Below are positions 38,133 through 46,419 of a DNA stretch of 64,000 bases, one piece after another. Every line of letters begins with the position of its first letter. Position 1 is the stretch's first letter. Source of the stretch: Duganella qianjiadongensis. GTDB taxonomy: Bacteria > Pseudomonadota > Gammaproteobacteria > Burkholderiales > Burkholderiaceae_D. The position numbers and the translations under genes were made by a program. The stretch is taken from the NCBI RefSeq assembly GCF_009857915.1, contig NZ_WWCM01000015.1, positions 41,658 to 105,657 on the forward strand. The letters are read 5' to 3'. The notes below the pieces were generated by a model, which made no database searches, had not been told where the DNA came from, and saw nothing but the letters and a program-made list of their open reading frames with translations.

Positions 38133-38807
38133 ATGGCATGGCTGCACGAATTTCATCATCGCTCGAGGTTTGGCCAGTTGCTGGTCAAGCGGGGGCTGAT
38201 TACACAGGAACAGCTGGACCGGGCGATCGCCCATCAGGAGGAAACCGGGCGCCGCCTCGGTGAAATTTTTACTGAATGGGATATCCTCACCCATCAGCAT
38301 CTCGATGAACTGCTGCATAGCCAGTACAACATGCGTGCTGCCGCTGCCATTGCTGTGGCCTTGCTGTCGCCGCTGACGGCGTTAGCTGCTCCAGTCGCGC
38401 CGCAAGTACCGGCCAATCCGCCCGCAGCCGCCATGCAGCAGCTGAGCGAAAGCGAAATGCGCGGCAGCGCGGCGCAAGGCCTGAGCGCCGATCTGGTGGC
38501 GCAGATCAGCCAGCCGGCCAGCGTGAACGGCGTGGCCGTGATCGGCGATATGGCCAAGCTGGTTAATCCTGTGCTGGGTTTTCTGGAAGCCGATGCCAGC
38601 GCCAGGAACGTGGTCTACGATGCGCGCAATGCCAGTGCAGCCGTGCAGGCCGATGGTTCGCTGACGCTGCAGCTGCCCACTTCTATCGGTTCGCTCAGCT
38701 TTAACAATGTGCATGTGCGCGGCAATAGCGGCGGCAGCTTCGGCAGCGTGGAAGTGCGCGGCATAGATCTCAGTAGTACCGTAGTGTCCCTCGGCGCGCG
38801 TCACTGA
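38133..38807 (+). CDS. Unknown protein with GspE/MshE N-terminal-like domain and exported tail
   Basis: A 224-aa protein I cannot assign. Residues ~10-65 (RFGQLLVKRGLITQEQLDRAIAHQEETGRRLGEIF) resemble the N-terminal domain of type II secretion/MSHA ATPases, a module that binds c-di-GMP in some proteins. No ATPase domain follows. Instead there is a hydrophobic segment (~70-90, AAAAIAVALLSPLTALAAP) and a Ser/Gly/Val-rich part with NNVHVRGNSGGSFGSVEVRGIDLS that looks beta-rich and extracytoplasmic. GGAGA precedes the ATG. It stands alone between the atp and polyamine gene sets, convergent with speD. Confidence 0.7.
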   Translation: MAWLHEFHHRSRFGQLLVKRGLITQEQLDRAIAHQEETGRRLGEIFTEWDILTHQHLDELLHSQYNMRAAAAIAVALLSPLTALAAPVAPQVPANPPAAAMQQLSESEMRGSAAQGLSADLVAQISQPASVNGVAVIGDMAKLVNPVLGFLEADASARNVVYDARNASAAVQADGSLTLQLPTSIGSLSFNNVHVRGNSGGSFGSVEVRGIDLSSTVVSLGARH

Positions 38808-38829
38808 GCGGCATCGCTAGAAAACCTTA

Positions 38830-39228
38830 CTAGCCGGGCTGTCGGGCGTGGCGTGCAATGCTGCGAATCTGGCGGCTGGCTGGTGCCAGCGCCTGCTCGA
38901 TTACCGCCAGCGCCAGTTCCGGCTGCGCCGCACCGCACATGAAAATGTCGGCTGCGGCGTAGCCGTTTTCAGGCCATGTGTGGATGGTGATGTGGGATTC
39001 CGCCAGCAGCACCACGCCCGTCACTCCCAGCCCCGTACCAAAACCATGGAAGTGGCTGAACAGTACATGTGCACCGGCTGCCAGCGCGGCCTGCCGCAGC
39101 AGCAGCTCCAGCGTGGCGCAGTCGCTCAGGCGCTGCGGCTCGACGCCGCTCAGATCGGCCAGCAGATGCTGGCCGGCTGGATGATGGATGGCGTTTGCTG
39201 CCAGTTCGGGCAGGTCTACGCGTTTCAT
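38830..39228 (-). CDS. speD: S-adenosylmethionine decarboxylase proenzyme (class 1B)
   Basis: Makes decarboxylated SAM, the aminopropyl donor for spermidine. The 132-aa proenzyme has the self-cleavage motif ESHITIHTWPE; the Ser becomes the catalytic pyruvoyl group. The downstream DIFMCG segment carries the catalytic Cys. The length fits the short bacterial/archaeal SpeH type. Its ATG overlaps the stop of the upstream 59-aa gene (ATGA). It is the last gene of a leftward operon with DUF4178, SPFH and DUF350 genes, and the matching aminopropyltransferase-like gene is on the facing strand at 42.4 kb. Confidence 0.95.
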   Translation of the reverse strand: MKRVDLPELAANAIHHPAGQHLLADLSGVEPQRLSDCATLELLLRQAALAAGAHVLFSHFHGFGTGLGVTGVVLLAESHITIHTWPENGYAAADIFMCGAAQPELALAVIEQALAPASRQIRSIARHARQPG

Positions 39229-39404
39229 TTGTGGCCGCCTCCGCCGGAACCGCCGCCGTAACTGCCGCCACCGCCGCCTGTATGCGAACTCCAGGTACTG
39301 CCGCGATAGGCGTTGCCGGAACTGCTGCCGCTACCGAAACTGACCCAGCTGCTGGCCGAAGTGACAAACGCCACCACGATGGCGTAAAGCAGATACTTGC
39401 TCAT
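39225..39404 (-). CDS. 59-aa Gly/Ser-rich small membrane or exported peptide
   Basis: Too short for routine gene calling. It starts at ATG 39404, overlapping the DUF4178 gene's stop by 4 bp, and its own stop overlaps the speD start as ATGA. It therefore sits in a perfectly coupled chain of three genes. The product begins with a hydrophobic segment (KYLLYAIVVAFVTSAS), continues with a Ser/Gly stretch, and ends in HTGGGGGSYGGGSGGGGHK. It could be a single-pass membrane protein or a cleaved exported peptide. I know no family for it, and the double overlap is the main evidence that it is translated. Confidence 0.75.
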   Translation of the reverse strand: MSKYLLYAIVVAFVTSASSWVSFGSGSSSGNAYRGSTWSSHTGGGGGSYGGGSGGGGHK

Positions 39405-40873
39405 GTCTGCTCTCCGTTATCGAGGAACCACGCAGGCAGGTAGATGGCCGCTGCGCCTATCAGGCTGAGGAACCATGTAGCGGAAAAATTGATCAGCAGG
39501 GGGATGGCATTCAACGCCAGCATCACCCAGATGATGCGCTGGGCAAGATTGCGGTGGTAGCGCGGATTGCGTCCGCTGCCCGCCACAGTAGCCGTTCTGC
39601 GCGGGCCCTTGAACTGGCTGCCGAACCATGCCGCCAGCTGGTCGGCGGCGACGGGCGCAGAACGTGACCACGTCATTTCCTGCGCCGTCGTTTCGCTGGC
39701 CAGCCGCAGCTGCCCGGCGCTGTATTCCGAAACTTGCGTACGGTCGCCCACGGCCACGCGCCAGTTGAACGCACCGGCAGCAAAAGTGACCACCGAGCCA
39801 TAGTCATACAGTTTGCTGTACTGGGTGCGTTCCACTACCACGCCGGGTGCGCCGGGCTGGTAGCTGAGCGGCCATTCGGACAGCACATTGGCGCCGGACC
39901 AGCCTTCATCCGTTTCGACCAGCCACGAGAAGCCGGCGCGGGTGCCGTACAGCAGATACTCATTCCACTGCGTGCCTTCGTCGTCGGCGCGGCGCATCAT
40001 GCCGATGATGGTGAATTCCTGATTGTCGATGCTGGCCGTGGCGCCCAGTTCTATGCTCATGGGCACGCTGGCCAGCCGCTCGCCAGCTGCCAGCACGGCC
40101 GCTTTCGGGCTAGCGGCATCGATCTGGCTATGGCAGGACTGGCATACCAGCGTGGTGGTCACGCCGGGCAGGTATTTGATCTGCGTGCCGCAGGATGGGC
40201 AGTCGAGTGCACTGAGCTTGCCGCGATAGCGTCCGGCCGCGCGCTGGATTGCGTCGTCTTCGCGCAGCAGCTGGCACTGCAGGCTTTCCAGCGTCACGGC
40301 CAGCCCCGTGTAGACCACCGGCTGCGGCCCATCCGAGTAATCGAGCGTGATGAATTCGCTGCCGCGGCGGAAGTCCGCCACGCGGGCTTGATAGCCGTCG
40401 CCCACCTTGAACGGCAGTTCGCCCTGTCCGCCCACGCAGTCGGCCATGCGGATTTCGGCGGCTGTATAGGGTGCGCCATTGAGATCGTAGGTGTAGCCCG
40501 GATGCAGCGCGTCGAACGGGGGCAGGGCCGCCGTGCCGCGGTATTCAGCGGTGATGGTGTACAGGCCGGAGGAGTCGCCCAGCCATGAGGTGGCGCCGTC
40601 GTCGAACAGCAGATACCACTCGTTCCACAGCCCCGCGTCGTAGCGCAGCTGCAGCCGGCCCACTACTGTGAACGGGCGCTGCCCCAGCACGCCGCTGGTG
40701 CCGATCTGGATGCGCGTGTAGTCCTCCAGCACGGACGACATCTTGCCGAGATCGCGCACGGCATCGGCATCTTTCAGTACGCTGGTGCTGCAGTATTCGC
40801 AGACAGCCATGACCGACGCATGCGAGCGGAAGTGGACTTCCGCGCCGCAGCTAGGACAGGAAACGGTTTGCAT
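39401..40873 (-). CDS. Double zinc-ribbon / DUF4178 membrane protein
   Basis: A 490-aa protein built from two similar halves. Each half starts with a zinc ribbon (CPSCGAEV...CEYC at ~6-29; CPSCGTQI...CQSC at ~225-248) followed by a DUF4178-type beta domain with repeated features: FTVVGRLQLRYDAGLWNEWYLLFDDG in the first, FTIIGMMRRADDEGTQWNEYLLYG in the second. The C-terminus (~445-485) has two hydrophobic segments, so the ribbons and DUF4178 domains are probably cytoplasmic and tethered to the inner membrane. It is coupled to the small gene and speD downstream and follows the SPFH gene after 19 bp. Its biochemical role is unknown. Confidence 0.88.
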   Translation of the reverse strand: MQTVSCPSCGAEVHFRSHASVMAVCEYCSTSVLKDADAVRDLGKMSSVLEDYTRIQIGTSGVLGQRPFTVVGRLQLRYDAGLWNEWYLLFDDGATSWLGDSSGLYTITAEYRGTAALPPFDALHPGYTYDLNGAPYTAAEIRMADCVGGQGELPFKVGDGYQARVADFRRGSEFITLDYSDGPQPVVYTGLAVTLESLQCQLLREDDAIQRAAGRYRGKLSALDCPSCGTQIKYLPGVTTTLVCQSCHSQIDAASPKAAVLAAGERLASVPMSIELGATASIDNQEFTIIGMMRRADDEGTQWNEYLLYGTRAGFSWLVETDEGWSGANVLSEWPLSYQPGAPGVVVERTQYSKLYDYGSVVTFAAGAFNWRVAVGDRTQVSEYSAGQLRLASETTAQEMTWSRSAPVAADQLAAWFGSQFKGPRRTATVAGSGRNPRYHRNLAQRIIWVMLALNAIPLLINFSATWFLSLIGAAAIYLPAWFLDNGEQT

Positions 40874-40892
40874 GTAGTTCTGTGCGCCCCGC

Positions 40893-41924
40893 TTAGCCTA
40901 TGAGTTTTTTCAGCAGTTCGGCTTTGCTGCTGTCGTAGTCGGCCGCCGAAATCAGGCCTTTGTCGAGCAGGCCTTTGAGTTTTTCCAGCCGCGCTTCGAT
41001 GCTGTCTTCGGCTGGCGCTGGTGCAGCAGCCGGTGCCACAGCCGGAGCGATGGCGCCGCCCAGCGCCTGACCCATGACCTGACCGAGCGAGACACCGGCC
41101 CCCAGGCCTATGCCGAGGCCGGCCACGCCGCCTTCGTTCTGGGCTGCCAGCGGAATGGCGTTGGCAGTCTGGTAGCGCGTGTAGCCCGTCATCTTGTCGG
41201 CGCTCAGGCCGCCCTTCATGCCGGCCGAAATCCGCTCGTCTAGCGCCGATTGCAGTTCTTCCGGCAGGCTGACACTGGCTACGTTGAATTCGTCAAGGCC
41301 GATGCCGTAACGGCCAAAGGCCGTGCCCAGATCGCCCTTGATCTGCTGCGCCATCAGCGTCTGGTTGGCAGCCATGTCGAGGAAGGGCACTTGCGAGCTG
41401 CCCAGCGAACCGGCCATGCTGGCCATCAGGATGCCGCGCAGCTGTTCTTCCACCTCGTCGCGGGTGTACAGCTCGCGCGTACCGCTGATCTCCTTGAAAA
41501 ACAGGCGCGGGTCCGTCACGCGGTAGGAATACATGCCGAAGGCGCGCACGCGCACCATGTCGAAATCCTTGTCGCGGATGGTGATCGGTTGCGGCGTACC
41601 CCATTTGCGCGCCGTCTGCACGCGCGTGCTGAAGAAGTACACATCCGATTTGAACGGGGACTCGAACAGTTTGTCCCAGTTCATCAGGTTGGTCAGCAGG
41701 GGCAGGGTCTGGGTGCTTAGCTTGTGGGTGCCGGGGCCGAACACGTCGGCGATCTGGCCTTCGTTGACGAAGACGGCCATCTGCGATTCGCGCACGATCA
41801 GCACGCCACCGTTCTGGATTTCCTGATCCTGCATGGGGAAGCGCCAGGCCAGTACGCCATCGCTGGTTTCATTCCACTGAATTACGTCGATAAACTGCTT
41901 CTTGATAAAGCTACCGATGCCCAT
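40893..41924 (-). CDS. SPFH/band-7 domain protein with SHOCT tail
   Basis: A scaffold-type protein (YdjI/virion-core-like SPFH group). I use ATG 41924 (MGIGSFIKKQFIDVIQW; GAGGA upstream), giving 343 aa; a longer frame to 42005 has no good start. Residues ~25-230 form the SPFH domain (GVLIVRESQMAVFVNEG, FGPGTHKLSTQTLPLL, FNVASVSLPEELQSALDERI). A Gly/Ala-rich low-complexity part follows, then a C-terminal SHOCT helix pair (ARLEKLKGLLDKGLISAADY). SHOCT helices often mediate assembly at membranes. It is 16 bp downstream of the DUF350 gene and upstream of DUF4178, a recurrent membrane-stress gene set. Confidence 0.9.
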   Translation of the reverse strand: MGIGSFIKKQFIDVIQWNETSDGVLAWRFPMQDQEIQNGGVLIVRESQMAVFVNEGQIADVFGPGTHKLSTQTLPLLTNLMNWDKLFESPFKSDVYFFSTRVQTARKWGTPQPITIRDKDFDMVRVRAFGMYSYRVTDPRLFFKEISGTRELYTRDEVEEQLRGILMASMAGSLGSSQVPFLDMAANQTLMAQQIKGDLGTAFGRYGIGLDEFNVASVSLPEELQSALDERISAGMKGGLSADKMTGYTRYQTANAIPLAAQNEGGVAGLGIGLGAGVSLGQVMGQALGGAIAPAVAPAAAPAPAEDSIEARLEKLKGLLDKGLISAADYDSSKAELLKKLIG

Positions 41925-41940
41925 AATGGTCCTCGCGTTG

Positions 41941-42327
41941 TTAGGAAATGCAGGCGCCGTTGATGACGCCGATGGAAATGGAGATGGCGCCCAGCAGGCC
42001 GCCAAAAGCTGCGTTGTTGCCCTCGATCTGGTCTTTGGCCATGTTCAGCAGCCAGGTGGTGACGGCATAGGCCAGCATCTGTACCACCATGGCGCCCGCC
42101 GCCCACATGACGAATTCGCGGTAGTCGGCGGTATGCACGAGCGCCGAACCGATGGTGATGGAAAAGCCGATCAGCGCGCCGCCCAGCGACAGCGCAGCCG
42201 CCATATTCCCTTGCCGGATCAGCAGCACTTCGTCAAACGGGGTCCAGGAAGTGTAGGCTTTGAAGAACACCGCCAGCAGCACGGCGGCCAGTAACAGGTG
42301 GATCAGATAATTTAGGATGGCGGGCAC
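41941..42327 (-). CDS. DUF350 membrane protein
   Basis: A 128-aa inner-membrane protein with four predicted helices (LNYLIHLLLAAVLLAVFF, MAAALSLGGALIGFSITIG, EFVMWAAGAMVVQMLAYAV, FGGLLGAISISIGVINGAC), matching the DUF350/YjfL repeat. It is the first gene of the leftward operon. In E. coli the DUF350 protein YjfL is encoded with a PspA-like protein and a glutathionylspermidine-synthetase-like protein, so DUF350 recurs beside both membrane-stress scaffolds and polyamine enzymes. The start region is divergent from the aminopropyltransferase-like gene, so the two operons share a ~50-bp control region. Confidence 0.87.
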   Translation of the reverse strand: MPAILNYLIHLLLAAVLLAVFFKAYTSWTPFDEVLLIRQGNMAAALSLGGALIGFSITIGSALVHTADYREFVMWAAGAMVVQMLAYAVTTWLLNMAKDQIEGNNAAFGGLLGAISISIGVINGACIS

Positions 42328-42378
42328 GGCACACCTTCAGTTAAAGTGGTTGACTTGATAATAGTGCAAAATCGACGA

Positions 42379-43890
42379 ATGAACAAAAAGATTCTGATCC
42401 TGTCCGTTTTTGTGGTGGCTTCCTGCGGTCTGGCCTATGAGCTGATTGCCGGTGCGCTGTCGAGCTACCTGCTGGGCGATTCGATACTGCAGTTCTCCAC
42501 CATCATCGGTTGCTATCTGTTTGCTATGGGCGTGGGGGCCCATCTGTCCAAATATGTGCGCGATGAAGATGTGCTGGCCCGCTTTGTCGATATCGAACTG
42601 GCCGTGGGGCTGGTGGGTGGGCTGTCGGCGGCGCTGCTGTTTCTGACCTTTTCGTGGATGGCCGCGCCGTTCCGTACGCTGCTGTATGTGATGGTGTTTC
42701 TGGTCGGGGCGTTTGTCGGCATGGAAGTGCCGCTGGTGATGCGCGCGCTGAATGCACGCCAGACGGCATTCAACGAACTGGTAAGCCGTGTACTGACCTT
42801 CGATTATCTGGGGGCGCTGGCTGTTTCGCTGCTGTTCCCGCTGGTGCTGGCGCCGTATCTGGGGCTGGTGCGCACCGGTTTCCTGTTCGGCATGCTCAAT
42901 GTGGGCGTGGCCCTGTGGACAATTACCGTGTTCCGCACAGAGCTGCAGAACGTGGCGGGGCGCATGCTGCGCGCCGCCAGCGTGCTATGCGTGCTGGTGT
43001 TCGGCTTTGCCTTTGCCGACAAGCTGACCTACTGGGGCGAGCATGGCCTGTTCGGCGATGAAATCGTGTTTGCCACCACCACGCCGTATCAGCGGCTGGT
43101 GATCACCCACTGGAAAGATGATCTGCGCCTGTACATCAACGGCAATCTGCAGTTTTCCTCGCGTGACGAATACCGCTACCACGAAGCGCTGGTGCACCCT
43201 GTGCTGCAGCCGCTGCCGTGGGCCAAACGGGTGCTGGTGCTGGGCGGCGGCGATGGCCTCGCGCTGCGCGAAATCCTGCGTTATCCACAGATCGAGCATG
43301 TCACGCTGGTCGATCTCGATCCGGCCATGACGGGCGCTTTCAGCAAGCGCGAAGAACTGGTCAAGCTCAATCACGGCTCGTTCAGCGACCCGCGCGTGCG
43401 GGTGATTAACGCCGATGCCGCCATCTGGCTGGAACAGCACGACGATATGTTCGATGCCGTGATTGTCGATTTCCCCGATCCGTCCAGCTTCGCGCTGGGC
43501 AAGCTGTATTCCGTGCCGTTCTACGGCATGGTGAAGAAGCATCTGGCGGCTAATGGCCTGATGGTGGTGCAATCGACTTCACCGTTCTTTGCCCCCCATG
43601 CCTACTGGACCATCGATGCCACGCTGCGCGAAGTGGGCCTGAAAACCTATCCCTATCATGCTTATGTACCATCGTTCGGCGAATGGGGCTTCATCCTCGC
43701 CACGCCGCAGGCCGACTACAAGGCGCCAACCAGTTATCGCCTGCCTATGCGTTATCTGAACGCCGACACCACGCGCGAAATGTTCACCTTCCCGCCCGAT
43801 ATGCAGCGTTTGCCGATGGCGCCCAACCGTCTGAACACCCAGTCGCTGGTACATGAATTCGAGCAGGACTGGCGCAGGGTGATCCGCTGA
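42379..43890 (+). CDS. Membrane-anchored spermidine synthase-like aminopropyltransferase
   Basis: A 503-aa protein with about seven hydrophobic segments in residues 1-210 (e.g. ILSVFVVASCGLAYELIAGALSSYLL) fused to a C-terminal spermidine synthase domain. I use ATG 42379 (MNKKILIL); a GTG at 42346 is possible but less likely. The enzyme half has VLVLGGGDGLALREIL (dcSAM-binding loop), VTLVDLDPAM, and the catalytic-Asp segment VIVDFPDPSS. Such long forms bind the membrane. It is divergent from the DUF350-SPFH-DUF4178-speD operon that makes its probable co-substrate, and its stop overlaps the next gene by one base. Confidence 0.92.
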   Translation: MNKKILILSVFVVASCGLAYELIAGALSSYLLGDSILQFSTIIGCYLFAMGVGAHLSKYVRDEDVLARFVDIELAVGLVGGLSAALLFLTFSWMAAPFRTLLYVMVFLVGAFVGMEVPLVMRALNARQTAFNELVSRVLTFDYLGALAVSLLFPLVLAPYLGLVRTGFLFGMLNVGVALWTITVFRTELQNVAGRMLRAASVLCVLVFGFAFADKLTYWGEHGLFGDEIVFATTTPYQRLVITHWKDDLRLYINGNLQFSSRDEYRYHEALVHPVLQPLPWAKRVLVLGGGDGLALREILRYPQIEHVTLVDLDPAMTGAFSKREELVKLNHGSFSDPRVRVINADAAIWLEQHDDMFDAVIVDFPDPSSFALGKLYSVPFYGMVKKHLAANGLMVVQSTSPFFAPHAYWTIDATLREVGLKTYPYHAYVPSFGEWGFILATPQADYKAPTSYRLPMRYLNADTTREMFTFPPDMQRLPMAPNRLNTQSLVHEFEQDWRRVIR

Positions 43891-45515
43891 TGCTGCGCCG
43901 CTCGTTTTTGTTGTGGGCCGGTGCCTCGGGGGCGCTGGCAGCGGGCAGCGTGGCCGGTTTTCTGCGCTGGCGCGAAGTCACGCCCACTGTGCATTACCCC
44001 GGGCGTGACGAAGGCCACTATCTGCGTGACCGCCGCGCCTTGCCGCCACCGTCCGAAGTGATCGAGACGGGAGTGGCGATACTCGGCTCCGGCGTGGCCG
44101 GGCTGACGGCGGCGTGGAAGCTGAATAAACTGGGCGTGCGCGAGATGCTGATGATCGACGGTCCGCAACCATATGGTAATGCGGCCGGCGGTGCCTTCGG
44201 CGTATATGCCTATCCTACCGGCGCCCACTATCTGCCGCTGCCATCGCCCGAATCCGTGCATGTGCGCGAGATACTGGCCGATCTGGGCATCATCGAGAAG
44301 GATGCCTATGCCGAACAGCCGACTTACGACGAGCGCTTTATCCTGCATGCGCCGGAAGAGCGGCTGCTGAAAGACGGCCACTGGCAGGACGGCTTTATTC
44401 CCACCGAAGGCGTACCGCAATGGGAGCGCGAACAGCACGCGCGCTTTTTTGCCGAAGTGGCGCGGCTGCGCCAGACCCGCGGCAGCGATGGCCGGCGCGT
44501 GTTCGTGTTTCCCACCGTGCTGTCGTCGCAAGACCCGCAGTGGGAAGCACTGGACCGGATCACGCTGAAAGACTGGCTGACGCAGAATGGCTACACAGCG
44601 CCTACCTTGCACTGGTATCTCAACTATTGCTGCCGCGACGACTACGGCACCCGCTACGATCAGGTGTCGGCATGGGCGGGGCTGCATTACTACTGCAGCC
44701 GCTGGGGACAGGCCGCCAACGCCGGCAATGGCGCCTGGCTGACCTGGCCCGCCGGCTTGCAGCCGCTGGCCAGCGGACTGGAACGCGCTGCCGGCATACA
44801 GCGCCGCAGCGGAACCGTGGTGTCGCTGAAGGAAACCGCCAGTGGCATCGAAGCGCTGTGCTTTACCCTCAAGGATGGCCAGCCGCACAGCTATCTGGTG
44901 CGGGCGCGCAAAGCGATCTGCGCTATGCCGCTGCATGTAGCGGCGCGCGTGGTGGAGAATATCGCCGCCTACGGCTTCGATCCGGCCAGACATAGTCCGT
45001 CCTATGCGCCATGGATGGTGGCGAACTTCCTGCTCAAGCGCTTCCCGCACGAGCTGCCGGACCAGCCGCTGTGCTGGGATAACGTGGTGTACAGCGAACC
45101 GGGCCTCGGTTACGTGGTGTCTACCCATCAGGATATCCGCGTGCGGCCACCGGAAAAGACTGTGTTCAGCGCCTATGTGGCGCTATCTGACCGCGACCCG
45201 GTCAGCGCGCGCAAATGGCTGCTGGCAGCCACGCCGGAAGAACTGCTGGCGCTGGCCAGCGCCGATCTGCGCACGGCCTATGGCAGCGAGCTGGCCTCCT
45301 GCGTGGAGCGGGTCGATATCACCTTGCGCGGCCATGCCATGGCCGCGCCTTTGCCGCATTTCCGCAGCAATGCCGGCGTGCGCGCGCTGCGCGAGCACGA
45401 GGGCCGCATCCTGTTTGCCCACGCCGATCTGTCGGGCTTCTCCGTGTTCGAGGAAGCGGCGTGGTGGGGCTGCCGTGCCGCGCAGCTCGCCGCCAGTGGT
45501 ATGCTAGCCGCATGA
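43890..45515 (+). CDS. Tat-exported FAD-dependent oxidoreductase (amine-oxidase-like)
   Basis: A 541-aa flavoprotein. The N-terminus has a twin-arginine motif (LRRSFLLWAGASGALAAG), implying folded export to the periplasm. The FAD-binding motif is VAILGSGVAGLTAAWKLNKLG, and a C-terminal ILFAHADLSGFSVFEEAAWWG segment resembles the flavin-binding end of amine oxidases. Its substrate is not proven. Its position in an operon with a spermidine synthase-like gene suggests a polyamine or another amine (inference). The start overlaps the upstream stop (TGATG) and its stop overlaps the PPK2 start (ATGA). Confidence 0.85.
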   Translation: MLRRSFLLWAGASGALAAGSVAGFLRWREVTPTVHYPGRDEGHYLRDRRALPPPSEVIETGVAILGSGVAGLTAAWKLNKLGVREMLMIDGPQPYGNAAGGAFGVYAYPTGAHYLPLPSPESVHVREILADLGIIEKDAYAEQPTYDERFILHAPEERLLKDGHWQDGFIPTEGVPQWEREQHARFFAEVARLRQTRGSDGRRVFVFPTVLSSQDPQWEALDRITLKDWLTQNGYTAPTLHWYLNYCCRDDYGTRYDQVSAWAGLHYYCSRWGQAANAGNGAWLTWPAGLQPLASGLERAAGIQRRSGTVVSLKETASGIEALCFTLKDGQPHSYLVRARKAICAMPLHVAARVVENIAAYGFDPARHSPSYAPWMVANFLLKRFPHELPDQPLCWDNVVYSEPGLGYVVSTHQDIRVRPPEKTVFSAYVALSDRDPVSARKWLLAATPEELLALASADLRTAYGSELASCVERVDITLRGHAMAAPLPHFRSNAGVRALREHEGRILFAHADLSGFSVFEEAAWWGCRAAQLAASGMLAA

Positions 45516-46354
45516 CTCATAATGCCCGCCAGCGCTTTCGCGCCTCGTCCCGTCTGAAACTGCGTGAAGCTGACGCAGGCAAGGCGGACTTTTCCAGCCG
45601 CACGGCCAATCCCGAGCTGTCCAAGGCCAAAGCCAAGGCGCTTGATATCAAGCGCACGGGCGAACTGATAGACCATATTTCGGCCTTGCAGGACAAGCTG
45701 TATGCGCAGCACAACAAGAAGGTGCTGCTGGTGCTGCAGGGGATGGACACCGCCGGCAAGGACGGCACGGTGCGCGCCATGTTCAGCCGCGTCAATCCCA
45801 TGGGCGTGCGTGCCGTGGCCTTCAAGGCACCCACCGATAACGAGCTGGCGCACGACTACCTGTGGCGCGTGCACCAGCAGGTGCCGGTGAAAGGCGAGAT
45901 CGCCATTTTCAACCGCAGCCATTACGAAGATGTGCTGATCACCCGCGTGCAGGGCATGATAACCATGGACGAATGCCAGCGCCGCTACGCCCAGATCCGC
46001 GATTTCGAGCGCATGCTGGCCGAGACGGGGACGGTGATCGTGAAAGTGTTTCTGCACATCTCGAAGGAAGAACAGCGCCAGCGCCTGCAGGAGCGGCTGG
46101 ACGATCCGGACAAGCAGTGGAAATTCAATCCGGCCGATATCGAGCAGCGCAAGAAATGGACGGCCTACCAGCGCGCTTACGAGGACGCGATCCGCGCAAC
46201 CAATCTGCCCCATGCGCCGTGGTACGTGGTGCCTGCCAACTCCAAGACTCACCGCAATCTGGTGATCGCCAGCCTGCTGCTGGAAACGCTGGAGCACATG
46301 GACCTGCATTATCCGGCGCCCCATCCTGACCTGTCCTCCTTCACGGTGGAGTAA
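45512..46354 (+). CDS. Polyphosphate kinase 2 family protein
   Basis: Transfers phosphate between polyphosphate and nucleotides. I use ATG 45512, which overlaps the previous stop as ATGA, giving 280 aa. The P-loop-like Walker A is GMDTAGKDGTVR and the lid/Walker B region FNRSHYEDVLITRV, followed by KVFLHISKEEQRQRL, all standard for PPK2. The single-domain form and N-terminal extension fit the class that phosphorylates NMP and/or NDP, but the class cannot be fixed by eye. Its coupling to the oxidoreductase places polyphosphate use in the same unit as the polyamine genes. Confidence 0.92.
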   Translation: MTHNARQRFRASSRLKLREADAGKADFSSRTANPELSKAKAKALDIKRTGELIDHISALQDKLYAQHNKKVLLVLQGMDTAGKDGTVRAMFSRVNPMGVRAVAFKAPTDNELAHDYLWRVHQQVPVKGEIAIFNRSHYEDVLITRVQGMITMDECQRRYAQIRDFERMLAETGTVIVKVFLHISKEEQRQRLQERLDDPDKQWKFNPADIEQRKKWTAYQRAYEDAIRATNLPHAPWYVVPANSKTHRNLVIASLLLETLEHMDLHYPAPHPDLSSFTVE

Positions 46355-46419
46355 AACAGCGCGCCGCAGTCTGTGGCATAGTAATCCTTTGCCCGCTTAA
46401 GGATGGAAGGAGCTACCTC

